33,412 nucleotides of DNA from an uncultured Bacteroidota bacterium (lineage in GTDB: Bacteria; Bacteroidota; Bacteroidia; Chitinophagales; Chitinophagaceae), in NCBI GenBank assembly GCA_903882965.1, contig CAIRZD010000261.1, positions 1 to 33,412 on the forward strand. Reading direction: 5' to 3'. The notes beneath the pieces are model-generated. The model was not told the DNA's origin, did no database searches, and saw only the letters and a list, made by a program, of their open reading frames with translations. Shown here one piece after another: positions 8,556 to 18,600 of the stretch (positions are counted from its first letter, which is position 1; each line of letters opens with the position of its first letter). The position numbers and the translations under genes were made by a program.

Positions 8556-9779
8556 ATGGCTGATAAAAATAAATATTTTGGTTTTGATACACTTTGTATC
8601 CGTGGCGGGCATACCCCCGAAAGCAACCGGGCGCATCTCACGCCTATATATGCTTCAAGCACTTACACATTTGATAGTGCAGAGCAGGCCATCGCCGTAT
8701 TTAAAGGCGAGGAGGAAGGGTATATATATGGCCGCTGGGGAAACCCCACCATTACCGAAGCCGAAGAAAAAATAGCCTTAATGGAGGCTTATGGCCTCAA
8801 AGATAAAGATGGCGATCAATTACAATTAAAAGCCCTGCTGCATTCATCCGGCATGTCGGCTATATGCACTATGCTGCTTAGTAATATCAAAGCAGGCCAG
8901 AAGATCATTACACATTATTCTCTTTATGGCGGCACACATGAGCTGGTAGAGAAGATATTACCTGGGCTTGGCATAGAACCCGTGATCATTGACTTCCATG
9001 ATCTTAATAAAGTAGAGGATGCGCTTAAAGCGGATAAGAGCATAAGCCTGATGCATATAGAAACCCCGGCAAATCCCACACTGCAATGCGTGGATATTGA
9101 AGCATTATCAGCATTGGGGAAAAAGTATGGTCTTATCATTTGCGTTGATAACACATTCGCCACACCATACCTGCAGCAGCCATTCAGGTATGATGTAGAT
9201 TATGTAATGCACTCTACCACAAAATTCCTCAACGGTCATGGCACTTTGATAGGCGGCATAATGATAGGCAGGGACATTGAGAAAATGAACAGCAGCGTTA
9301 CCAAAATGCACCGCTTATTGGGGGGCAATAGCAATGCCTTCGAGGCATTTCTGCTCACTAACGGACTGCGCACATTTGGGCTACGCATGGAGCGCCATTG
9401 TGCCAATGCGCAAAAGGTGGCTGAATATCTTGAAAGCAATGCAGGTGTGGTAAAAGTGAATTACTTAGGCCTAACCAGCCACCCCGATCATGCCATGTGC
9501 CTGAAACAAATGAAACACGCCGGCGCTATGCTCAGCTTTGAATTGAAGGGCGGTTTTGATGCCGGAGTTAACTTTATCAACAAACTTAAAGTTTGCACCA
9601 ATGCAGTATCTCTTGGCACCTGTGATACGCTGGTATCTCATGCAGCCTCCACCACCCATCTTGGCGTGGCACGTGAAAAAAGACTGGCATTTGGCATCAC
9701 AGATGGACTGATAAGAATGAGCGTGGGGATAGAGAATGTGGAGGATATTTTGAATGATTTGGAGCAGGCAATTGGCTGA
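8556..9779 (+). CDS. PLP-dependent Cys/Met metabolism enzyme (methionine gamma-lyase / cystathionine gamma-synthase / O-acetylhomoserine sulfhydrylase family)
   Basis: 407 aa; FDTLCIRGGHTPE, YGRWGNPT, HSSGMSAI, ICVDNTFATPYLQQP, YVMHSTTKFLNGHG (PLP lysine), VSLGTCDTLVSHAASTTH. Confidence 0.9.
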   Translation: MADKNKYFGFDTLCIRGGHTPESNRAHLTPIYASSTYTFDSAEQAIAVFKGEEEGYIYGRWGNPTITEAEEKIALMEAYGLKDKDGDQLQLKALLHSSGMSAICTMLLSNIKAGQKIITHYSLYGGTHELVEKILPGLGIEPVIIDFHDLNKVEDALKADKSISLMHIETPANPTLQCVDIEALSALGKKYGLIICVDNTFATPYLQQPFRYDVDYVMHSTTKFLNGHGTLIGGIMIGRDIEKMNSSVTKMHRLLGGNSNAFEAFLLTNGLRTFGLRMERHCANAQKVAEYLESNAGVVKVNYLGLTSHPDHAMCLKQMKHAGAMLSFELKGGFDAGVNFINKLKVCTNAVSLGTCDTLVSHAASTTHLGVAREKRLAFGITDGLIRMSVGIENVEDILNDLEQAIG

Positions 9780-9822
9780 GTATAGTATAACACTTTTTGT
9801 TTTTGACTTTTAATTTTTGACT

Positions 9823-10812
9823 TTGAAAATAGACATACACACCCATATAATGCCGGAGCATATACCCAACTGGTTTCAGAAGTTCGGGTACGGCGAGTTC
9901 ATCAGGCTGGAGCATCATAAACCTTGCTGCGCCCGCATGATAAAGGGCGATAAGGTATTCCGGGAAATAGAGCAAAACTGCTGGGATTCTAATGTGCGTA
10001 CCAAAGAAATGGATATGGCCGGGGTAAGCATGCAGGTCTTATCTACCATACCTGTATTATTCAATTACTTTGCCAAGCCGGAACATGCACTTGAAACTTC
10101 CCGTTTTTTCAACGACCATATTGCTCAATGCGTTGATCATCACCCGGACCGCTTCATAGGTATTGGCACAGTGCCTATGCAGGATGTAGACACTGCTATT
10201 AAAGAAATGGAGCGCTGTGTTAAAGAACTGAAAATGCCCGGCCTGGAAATAGGCTCCAACATAAACACCAAAAACCTCAGTGACCCATCTTTCATTCCTT
10301 TCTGGGCAGCAGCCGAGCAACTTGGCTGCTGCATATTTGTACATCCCTGGGAAATGATGGGCGAGAATGATATGCAGAAATATTGGCTGCCGTGGCTGGT
10401 AGGCATGCCTGCAGAAACGAGCCGCGCCATTTGCTCCATGATCTTTGGTGGCGTTTTTGAACAATTCCCTAAATTAAGAGTAGCCTTCGCACATGGCGGC
10501 GGCAGCTTCCCGCTCACTATTGGCCGCATTGAGCATGGCTTCAATGTGCGCCCTGATCTTTGTGCCATCGACAACAAGAAAAACCCACGCGATTATATCG
10601 GTAAGTTCTGGATAGACGCATTGGTACATGACCCAAAAGCATTAGACTTTGTTATTGACATCATGGGGCATGATAAAATATGCATGGGCAGCGATTATCC
10701 TTTCCCGCTTGGCGAGCACCATCCCGGAAAGCTTATAGAAAGCATGAATTATTCAAAAGAAATAAAGGAAAACCTGCTGTTTAAAAATGCAATGCAGTGG
10801 ATGGGAAAATAA
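9823..10812 (+). CDS. Amidohydrolase, 2-amino-3-carboxymuconate-6-semialdehyde decarboxylase (ACMSD)-like, TTG start
   Basis: KIDIHTHIMPEHIPNW metal-binding N-terminus, CIFVHPWEMMG, VAFAHGGGSFP, ICMGSDYPFPLGEHHPG. The first in-frame ATG (9850) lies after the HTH motif, so the start must be non-ATG (TTG 9823 or 9817). Confidence 0.85.
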   Translation: MKIDIHTHIMPEHIPNWFQKFGYGEFIRLEHHKPCCARMIKGDKVFREIEQNCWDSNVRTKEMDMAGVSMQVLSTIPVLFNYFAKPEHALETSRFFNDHIAQCVDHHPDRFIGIGTVPMQDVDTAIKEMERCVKELKMPGLEIGSNINTKNLSDPSFIPFWAAAEQLGCCIFVHPWEMMGENDMQKYWLPWLVGMPAETSRAICSMIFGGVFEQFPKLRVAFAHGGGSFPLTIGRIEHGFNVRPDLCAIDNKKNPRDYIGKFWIDALVHDPKALDFVIDIMGHDKICMGSDYPFPLGEHHPGKLIESMNYSKEIKENLLFKNAMQWMGK

Positions 10813-10823
10813 ATCATTGATAA

Positions 10824-12311
10824 CTAATAGCATCCAATATCAATTCCAGTTGGCCAACCAATAACACCATCTAGATTTCCAGCAGATGCTGGTGAGGAGC
10901 CAGCTCCACTTGCTGGCGACCCAGAACTCAAATGAAAATCACCGGTGGCTGTATTTTTAAACATTGGATCTTTATTAAAAAGACAGCCAGGGAACTGAAT
11001 AAATGGTTCTCTCACATGACCTATCTTCAACAGGCAATGATCCATTACAAGGCGGGCTTGTGTACTGGCCGGGCTTCCACTTGTATCACATGTCATTTCA
11101 CTATCTAATGAACCATAAACAATGCAGTTATGGAAAATGGCATTGAGGTTGGCATAGTAAGTAGGATCTCCGGTAATTCCGTCCCAATAATAATCAAGAA
11201 CGGCTACCGTGCCTGCATTTGCATGTGACACAGCCGAAGTACCATAGTTAGCAAATGTGCAATTTACTATAGAATCATAGCCCCCCAGTAATATCGCCAG
11301 CGCCTGCTGGCCTGTAGTGTTTATAAGGCATCCCGATGCATATACAGTGCCATGATAACTGTATATACCATAGCCATAAGAGTTCTGTATCGTACAATTA
11401 TTTAAGGTTAATTGAGGAGTATAAGAGTATAAGCTATTAAGATTGTTAGAGTCAATATCCACCCATATAGCAGCAGCAATTCCAAGCGCACCATTACCAC
11501 AATTTTCGATTATTGTATTCGTAAGTTTACTTCCATTACTTTTGGAACCGAAATATAGTCCGCCCCATTCCCCGGGATACCCCATATATCCAAAGTATGA
11601 CCTGTCCAATCTGTCGCCCTGGAAAATCACACTATCTGTTAGAGTTCCATTTGCAATTAAAGTCCCGAAAACTGCCACGCCTGCATTCTGGTGCATGTAT
11701 ATATGACAGTCTTTGGCTAATGTAAGTGTAACTCCGGGGTTTACCTGTAATCCCCTTGGCCTTGTAGTGTCTCCGTTCCATATAATAACATAAGGCAAGC
11801 CATCTACCCCCCATGTTGCGTTTGTAGCTAAAGCACTATCTACAATGTAATGCGCATTCTGTCCGTAAGCTGTAAATGGAATAAAATATTGTTTGCCATT
11901 CATTGTTGCCACCAACGAATCAGTAACCACAAAAGGAGTAAGTTTATTATTAGGGTCAATATCCACTGTAGCAAATACATATAGGCTATCGTGTGCCGCT
12001 ATCTTAAGGTTTGTAGCAGAGCCAATACCATTCACGGGCCAGCCATCTACATTGAGATGAAAGTAGGTATTAGCTCCTTCCTGTAATTTTACAGAACTTA
12101 ACACCACTTCTTCGTTTTGCGGGTTGTATATCACCAACCCGGTAGTAAAGCTACCGGCAGCAGTGAATACCGTATCGAACTTAAGCGTATCTACCGAAAA
12201 CTTTAAGGTGCCGCCTACGGTTTGCACCCTTATCTTTTTACAAGACACACCCATTAGAATGGTAAAAACCATTATTGCAATGAGGGCTATATATGATATT
12301 TTAAATCGCAT
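10824..12311 (-). CDS. Lipoprotein with right-handed beta-helix repeat region
   Basis: 495 aa; signal peptide and lipobox-like LMGVSC; TNTIIENCGNGALGI, LTLNNCTIQNSYGYGIYSYHGTVYASGCLI and NAIFHNCIVYG are beta-helix-like repeats. Confidence 0.75.
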   Translation of the reverse strand: MRFKISYIALIAIMVFTILMGVSCKKIRVQTVGGTLKFSVDTLKFDTVFTAAGSFTTGLVIYNPQNEEVVLSSVKLQEGANTYFHLNVDGWPVNGIGSATNLKIAAHDSLYVFATVDIDPNNKLTPFVVTDSLVATMNGKQYFIPFTAYGQNAHYIVDSALATNATWGVDGLPYVIIWNGDTTRPRGLQVNPGVTLTLAKDCHIYMHQNAGVAVFGTLIANGTLTDSVIFQGDRLDRSYFGYMGYPGEWGGLYFGSKSNGSKLTNTIIENCGNGALGIAAAIWVDIDSNNLNSLYSYTPQLTLNNCTIQNSYGYGIYSYHGTVYASGCLINTTGQQALAILLGGYDSIVNCTFANYGTSAVSHANAGTVAVLDYYWDGITGDPTYYANLNAIFHNCIVYGSLDSEMTCDTSGSPASTQARLVMDHCLLKIGHVREPFIQFPGCLFNKDPMFKNTATGDFHLSSGSPASGAGSSPASAGNLDGVIGWPTGIDIGCY

Positions 12312-12404
12312 CTTAACAGCTAAGGTGTAAAAATAACAAACTACAGGGATAACGGATGAAAGAGAAAATAATTGTCCGGAAGTAGCTTTACATCATTTGC
12401 TGTG

Positions 12405-12412
12405 TACTTTTG
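12405..12412 (+). promoter_or_regulatory. Candidate -7 promoter element (TACTTTTG)
   Basis: Exact TAnnTTTG match ending 11 nt before the ATG at 12424; no convincing -33 element seen. Confidence 0.35.
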
Positions 12413-12423
12413 TATGGTAAGTT

Positions 12424-13206
12424 ATGGCTTGTATCACATTATTATCTGACTTTGGCATTCAGGACGCTTCGGTGGCCATTTCCAAAGGCATTCTGATGCA
12501 GCATACTCCCGGCCTTCATATATTCGATATTAGCCATGATATAAAACCATTTCATACAAAGCAGGCAGCATACCTGCTTTCATCTGCATATAAAAATTTC
12601 CCTGGCGGCACATGCCATATCCTGTTATTCGATCTTTTTTCAGAAACTAACCCAAGGCTTGCATTATTTGAATATAATGGCCACTACTTTTTGGCACCTG
12701 ATAATGGCCTATTGCCTTTAGCGCTTAACGCAGAAACCTATAACGCCCGGTTATGCTTTGAATTGAAAAAAGAAAACACATTCACTGATTGGCTTAATGC
12801 TACCGGCACGATTGCCAATGCATTGCAATCCCAAAAACCCGATGCGCTTAATTTGTCATCTTTACAATTAAAGATATCAGTTCAAAAAAACACTTCCTCC
12901 ATTGAATCCGGCACCATATTATGCGATGTAATTCATATTGACCATTATGAAAATGTAGTTGTCAATATTACCCGGCAACAATTTGAAGAATATCAAAATA
13001 AACGAGCTTTCCGTATACAGTTTATGGATATGGAAGAGATAGAGGAGATCAGCAACAGCTACCACGATGTTCGGGAAGGCTATAAGTTATGTCGTTTTAA
13101 CAGCAACGACTACCTTGAAATATGCATAAACCGCGGTAAGGCTGCAAGCCTTTTGGGCCTCCGGCTTGATGGCAAACACAACAACATAAAAATAGTATTC
13201 GAATGA
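12424..13206 (+). CDS. SAM hydroxide adenosyltransferase (DUF62)-family protein, divergent
   Basis: 260 aa; ITLLSDFGIQDASVAISKGILMQHTPGLHIFDISHDIKPFHTKQAAYLLSSAYKNFPGGTCHILLFD and C-terminal GTILCDVIHIDHYENVVVNIT / YLEICINRGKAASLLGL fit the family; catalytic-region motifs diverge. Confidence 0.8.
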   Translation: MACITLLSDFGIQDASVAISKGILMQHTPGLHIFDISHDIKPFHTKQAAYLLSSAYKNFPGGTCHILLFDLFSETNPRLALFEYNGHYFLAPDNGLLPLALNAETYNARLCFELKKENTFTDWLNATGTIANALQSQKPDALNLSSLQLKISVQKNTSSIESGTILCDVIHIDHYENVVVNITRQQFEEYQNKRAFRIQFMDMEEIEEISNSYHDVREGYKLCRFNSNDYLEICINRGKAASLLGLRLDGKHNNIKIVFE

Positions 13207-13496
13207 TAGTGCGCATAGTAAAGATGACCTTCAAGGCAGAGCAAGTTAAAGAATTTACAGATCTTTTTCTTGAGCGGAAAGCAACTATAAGAAATTTTCC
13301 CGGCTGCACCCATTTAGAATTGTGGCAGGACAACAAAGATGAAAATATTTTTTTCACCTATAGCATGTGGCACTCAGAAGCCGATCTGGATCATTATCGT
13401 TTCTCAGCATTTTTTAAGGATACGTGGGGGAAAACAAAAGTACTGTTTGCCGACAAACCTCAAGCCTGGAGCCTTATTCCATCACAAAATGTTTAA
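13203..13496 (+). CDS. Antibiotic biosynthesis monooxygenase (ABM/YgiN-like) domain protein
   Basis: 97 aa; IVRIVKMTFKAEQVKEFTDLFLERKATIRNFPGCTHLELWQD...YSMWHSEADLDHYRFSAFF. The start overlaps the upstream stop (ATGA). Confidence 0.82.
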   Translation: MIVRIVKMTFKAEQVKEFTDLFLERKATIRNFPGCTHLELWQDNKDENIFFTYSMWHSEADLDHYRFSAFFKDTWGKTKVLFADKPQAWSLIPSQNV

Positions 13497-13545
13497 AATC
13501 AAAATTCCCAATTCCTCAAATATCGGAATTGGGAATTTTGATTTT
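13495..13545. terminator. Bidirectional intrinsic terminator
   Basis: Perfect 21-bp inverted repeat (aaaatcaaaattcccaattcc / ggaattgggaattttgatttt) with a 9-nt loop, between convergent ABM (+) and HIT (-) genes. Confidence 0.85.
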
Positions 13546-13554
13546 TTAAGCAAA

Positions 13555-13947
13555 CTATAAATGTTTCAATATTTTTTCCTGAACTCCCTTTAGCTGGTCG
13601 GCAGTAAGTTTCATTTTGGGTGCAGTAAAATTCAGGTCATCGGATGTATTGATTGGAACAAGATGCATATGCGCATGAGGTACTTCAAGGCCTATCACAC
13701 TTATCCCACATCTATTGCAGGAAAAAGCTTTTTCTATCGCCTTTGCTATAGGCTTGGCAAACACCAGCCACTCACTCAGCAATCGGTCATCAACATCAAA
13801 TATTTTATCCACTTCTGTTTTAACCACTACCAAAACATGCCCTTCCCTTAAAGGAAAAATATCTAGAAATGCGAAGAAATGTTCATTCTCTGCGATCTTA
13901 TAACAAGGTATTTCCCCGGCTATTATTTTCGAAAAAATACTGCCCAT
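13555..13947 (-). CDS. HIT family protein
   Basis: MGSIFSKIIAGEIPCYKIAENEHFFAFLDIFPLREGHVLVVVK ... HAHMHLVPI (His triad). The longer ORF start at 14016 overlaps greA and is less likely. Confidence 0.92.
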   Translation of the reverse strand: MGSIFSKIIAGEIPCYKIAENEHFFAFLDIFPLREGHVLVVVKTEVDKIFDVDDRLLSEWLVFAKPIAKAIEKAFSCNRCGISVIGLEVPHAHMHLVPINTSDDLNFTAPKMKLTADQLKGVQEKILKHL

Positions 13948-13948
13948 A

Positions 13949-14422
13949 CTAAATGGAAATATTTTCGATCTTAAATTTAAATGTACCACTAGGGGCTGTA
14001 TACTCAGCCACCTCACCTATCTTCTTTCCCAGTAATGCCTGTCCCAGCAATGAATTGACAGATATTTTATCCATTTTCACATCTGCTTCCTTTTCAGAAA
14101 CTAACTGGTATATTTTTGATTTTTTATTGGCCAGGTTTGTCACTGATACTTTACTGAGAACAGATACCTTACTGATATCAATATCTTTAGCCTCAAGTAC
14201 ACGGGCCGACATTAAAGCTGTTTGCAATTGTGCAATTTTTGCTTCATGATGCCCCTGCGCTTCTTTTGCAGCATCATATTCTGCATTCTCTTTCAGATCA
14301 CCCTTTTCTCTTGCTTCAGCTATTTGACGGGCAATCTCTGCACGCCCGGAAGTTTTGAGCATATTCAACTCCTCTTTCATTTGCGCCAAAGTCTCTTTCG
14401 TCAGGTAGTTTAAATCAGACAT
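13949..14422 (-). CDS. greA: Transcription elongation factor GreA
   Basis: 157 aa; YLTKETLAQMKEELNMLKTSGRAEIARQIAEAREKGDLKENAEYDAAKEAQ is a diagnostic GreA signature. Confidence 0.95.
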   Translation of the reverse strand: MSDLNYLTKETLAQMKEELNMLKTSGRAEIARQIAEAREKGDLKENAEYDAAKEAQGHHEAKIAQLQTALMSARVLEAKDIDISKVSVLSKVSVTNLANKKSKIYQLVSEKEADVKMDKISVNSLLGQALLGKKIGEVAEYTAPSGTFKFKIENISI

Positions 14423-14455
14423 TTTTTATTTATTTAGTTGCTATAGAAAAAAAAT

Positions 14456-14484
14456 ACAACGCCTCTGTCTATCAGAAGCGTTGT
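14456..14484 (-). terminator. Intrinsic terminator (minus strand)
   Basis: 12-bp stem with one mismatch (acaacgcctctg / cagaagcgttgt), 5-nt loop, followed on the minus strand by tatttttttt, between the PorV-like gene end (14511) and greA. Confidence 0.75.
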
Positions 14485-14510
14485 AATGCAAAAATACAAA
14501 ATTTTAATTA

Positions 14511-15593
14511 TCAGCGGGTCAAACGCAATGTCATCATATGAACCCCGTTTGCCGGGCGGTCAGTAGGCCTGAATGAATAATCTAATGCAAACATCGGGCC
14601 CGAACCACCAAACCGGGTTTGTGCAGTAAGGCCAACAGCAAGCCCGGTATACATGGTAGTAGTAGTAGCAGGGTTATCTATGCCATTTTCATACCTGTAA
14701 GCAGCACGAACCATAAACATGTTTTTAAATCCATATTCAAGACCTGCACCTAAATAATCATTATTAAAGGAATTCGACTGAAAATCAGCAATGATAGAAA
14801 GTCGGTGCATTGGTACACTATTTTTAGAACTTAGGTGATTTTCATCTAAAAATATGTCATAAGATCCGCCAAAATTAAGATAAGTAGGCATTTCAAACTT
14901 GTCAGAAGGATAATTCTCAGTCACAAAAAAGGATGGTGAACTCTGTGGCTGCTCCGCGCTTACAGAAAATCCATTCCCTGAAAAGTGCATATTAGTACCA
15001 AGATTTCTCAAAGTAATTCCGAAACGGAAATTATCTCTTTTACCGGTCACATATTGTATACCGCCTTCAAACGCAAGGCCAAGGGCATTAATGTTACTGA
15101 TCTGTTCAGAAACATAAGTAGCGGCAATGCCTGCATTAATATGTGTAGAAAATTGTTTAGAAAATCCCAATTCTACATTAAGAAACTGTGGATGGTAAGA
15201 ACCCTGTCCTTGTGGATTGTTATAATTGGTTGTAGTAATGTCACCAAAACTCATAGACATTACGTTAATGCCTATTACGCCTACATCCCCTACTTTTTGG
15301 GCTACTGCCAGGTTATTGATGCTAATACCGGTACCGCTAAGATATATACCATGCGATAAACCAACATCCGTCAGTGAATCCTGTGCAAGACCAGCGATAT
15401 TCTCCTTCATTGCTTCAATACCACCAACCGATGATACGTTGAGACCAAAAACTCCTGTTGAGCGGGCCCAGGGATTTATCAGTAATTCAGGTGCACCCGC
15501 CTGCCCGGTACGATCTTTATTTCCGGCAAAACTGGTAAAAGATATGCCAATAGCGCAGACCGCAATTATAGCTTTGTTTGAAAAATTTCTCAT
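14511..15593 (-). CDS. PorV/PorQ family outer-membrane protein
   Basis: 360 aa with signal peptide; ELLINPWARSTGVFGLNVSSVGGIEAMKENIAGLA, LGLAFEGGIQYV, FRFGITLRNLGTNM and MPTYLNFGGSYD are typical of the PorV/PorQ family. Confidence 0.82.
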   Translation of the reverse strand: MRNFSNKAIIAVCAIGISFTSFAGNKDRTGQAGAPELLINPWARSTGVFGLNVSSVGGIEAMKENIAGLAQDSLTDVGLSHGIYLSGTGISINNLAVAQKVGDVGVIGINVMSMSFGDITTTNYNNPQGQGSYHPQFLNVELGFSKQFSTHINAGIAATYVSEQISNINALGLAFEGGIQYVTGKRDNFRFGITLRNLGTNMHFSGNGFSVSAEQPQSSPSFFVTENYPSDKFEMPTYLNFGGSYDIFLDENHLSSKNSVPMHRLSIIADFQSNSFNNDYLGAGLEYGFKNMFMVRAAYRYENGIDNPATTTTMYTGLAVGLTAQTRFGGSGPMFALDYSFRPTDRPANGVHMMTLRLTR

Positions 15594-15647
15594 AAATATA
15601 AAATAATAAAAAAATTTCTATAAAGACAGTACTCCTGCCAATTTAAA

Positions 15648-18600
15648 TTAATAAGTTGTTACGTCGATTGGGCGTGTAGCGCCAAACCATTTTATCACTG
15701 TTTCTCCTATTCCGTATGCCTTTACATCAATAAGATACATACCACTTGCAATTGGTAATCCAGCCGAATTACGGATATCCCAATCAATGTATGAAGTAGT
15801 AGCATCATTCTTAGTAAGGGTACGTATCAATGAACCATCCAAAGTGTATATGCTTATATTTACCTGCGCAGGGAGGTTTATGATCCTTACTTTAGTATCA
15901 AAACGGTTTTGCTCATAACCTGAATACCCGTAGTAAGGATTAGGAACAGCATATATTTCATTTAAGAGTGCATTCTTATTTGTATTATCATTCAGAGGCG
16001 TAGGTGCCAGGTTGCTTGTAGTGAATGTATAATATGGGTTAGTTGGCGTTAAGGTCGAAACACTCACAGCGCCAACAGCAGATGTATTAACCGCCTGGTA
16101 TGGTGCATATGGACGTGTTACCCTAAACCTCAGTCTGGTCAAGGTAGGTATAAGGTGCTCGCTCAATGGCAATAAGCTCTGCGTTGGGTTAAGTGTTGGA
16201 ATACCTACCCATTCTACCGGCTGATATGCCTTAATCATAGAGCTATCACTTATACTGTTAGCATTGATCGTATTGATATTCACCTTATTAATGTTTGAAA
16301 CAAAGGCCTTATCACTGTCATACTGAGAACCCAATATATACACAACATGCTTACCACCATAAATTATAGAGCCGCTATATGGACTAACCACATTTGATGA
16401 TGGGTTCCATAACATGTCATTGCCGTTGTCACTTCCCAGGTAAGAATCCTCGCCAAAAACAATATTCAGGCGCTGGCCGGTAAGCTGGTCAACAGCATAA
16501 CCGGGAAACCATGACATCCCATTATCAGAAGCACTTTCAGAATATACCGGATTACCGCTTGCGTCAATATCCATATTCCAACCTGCATGTCTCCTCAAAA
16601 AGAATTTGCTGGCTTTACCTTGAGCCAACATACTGTCTTCCTGTTGCTCAATGACTGCGCATCTTGTCCATTTTGTTATGTCTGATGTAAACACAAGATC
16701 AACGTCTGAAATATTATGGAAATTAACAAGGATCGAATCAATAACCCTGCTATAATACCTGCCTAATGCCGCTACCTCAAAACCACATACTGCTGCACCT
16801 GTAGCACTCGTAGCCCCGCCTGAATTAGGTGAGCCTCCGCCGTTATAGTAACCTGCAGCAAGTGCATATGGGCCCCATGTGCTTTTTGTAGGTGTGAAAT
16901 TAGCAAACATGTTTTCGTAAAAAGAATTCACATCTAGTCCATCGTCATTAAAATTACATGGAGCGACGTGAGTGAAGGATTTATTAGCGCCAGACCTCAA
17001 CCAGTTTGCAAAACTACTATCCGACTGATCAGGCACACCGGCCAACCAAGGCTGTGATGGGTTAGTAAATGTAATATCAGAAGTAATATACCCGTTACCG
17101 TTAACCTGGTCATACCCTGGTTTAAGTACCTGGCCTATTGATATTGAAAGACCATATTTTTCCAGTATTTGCTCATTCATCGAACCAATACTCTGCTCAC
17201 TGTATATAACATCTTCAACAGTATTATTAGCACTAAGCGCAGTTAATCTCCATGTACCTGTATTTACAATACCCATAGTATCTGTGCTGGCACTATCTAT
17301 CTGCAATACCCAATTATAAGAGGGTACCAATGTTGGGTCTACAACCTTTACATCTATAGGACCTGCGTTATCCTGGTATACTGCATTGTTTACCTGGTTG
17401 TTGTATACTGCAGTCGTTTCAGATGAGTCTGTAAGTTGTACAAGGTTACCGCCATTACCCATACCTTCCATGCGGGTAATGATCACACCAGAGCCATATT
17501 CAGAATTGATAACAGTTCCCATTGCACCATTAGCCGGATTTGGCATTGCTGATACTATCGGGATCGCTATACCACCGGCACCATGCGAGCTTGGTAAGTA
17601 GGGAGCATCCTGGGTATTAGTTGGGCTAAGTGGGTTGAACTGGGCGAAGTTGTTATATGCGTATGCTATCGCTACATAATAGTACGTATGATAATTTATC
17701 AGGCTGCTATTAACTGTCGTTGCAAACGCATCCTGTGTGATCTGGAAACTGTGTACAATACCACTATCCTTACCAACTACCTTAATTTGAGGCACTTCAG
17801 TAGTATCACTTACGCTCAAGTCTTGAACATAGTTAACTATTTGGGAAACACCGTTATGAATATCGCACTGGAAAACAAGTGATGCCTGCGTAGGATCAAC
17901 TTCACCGGTAGTCTGATTGAAAATACTACCAGGAGTTACAGAACTATTTGCCAACTGGAATACTTCATACCCCTCAAATTGATACAATGAATCCGCCTTC
18001 CCTGCAGCTTTGGTTACTGGCTGATGATATTGCAAAGAGTCACCGTAAGTGCCTTTTGCATTACCGTAGTTCTCTCCATAGTTATTGCTTCCGTAATCAT
18101 TCACCAGGTAGAATATAAGTTTCCCATCTAGTTCCCTGCAAACCATTCTTGGAGCTTGCGGACCTTCTACAGTTTTAAAGTGGCTGTCAAATAACGCTTG
18201 TGCACCATCATCAATACTCTCAATTTCCGCAAAGTTTGTGACAGGGCAGCCGCCAACAGGCTGGGGAGCCCATATACAACCAAAAGTTATATCATTAATA
18301 GCGCCTGGCAACAATTTAAATGGCCCTGCTGAAAATATAAAACGTCTGTCTCCGGGGTTATTATTACATGAACACTCAGACCATTCAGATTTTACTCCGG
18401 GATCACCCCAGAATACAAAGTTAACATCAGGCCCTGACCCATAACCTTTAGATGGAACTCCGGGGCCCTGAAAGTCATCAGAAAAATGTTCCCCATCAAT
18501 AATAGTTCCTGTCATGTAACCATACATCTGAATACCATTGCTTGGATTACCTATAATACTCGCATCATTATTGAAATAGGTAAAATTCGTCATTTTAAGG

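Noticed and set aside
10057-10577. Two minus-strand ORFs antisense to the ACMSD-like gene
   Set aside because: Shadow ORFs over conserved amidohydrolase motifs.
12424-13206. Fluorinase/chlorinase halogenation enzyme
   Set aside because: Only family-level resemblance; no halide-specific features identifiable, and the catalytic motifs are divergent, so a halogenase claim is unsupported.
13495-13545. Long inverted repeat as transposon terminal repeat
   Set aside because: Located between convergent gene ends with A/T tracts and a short 9-nt loop; fits a terminator, with no transposase nearby.
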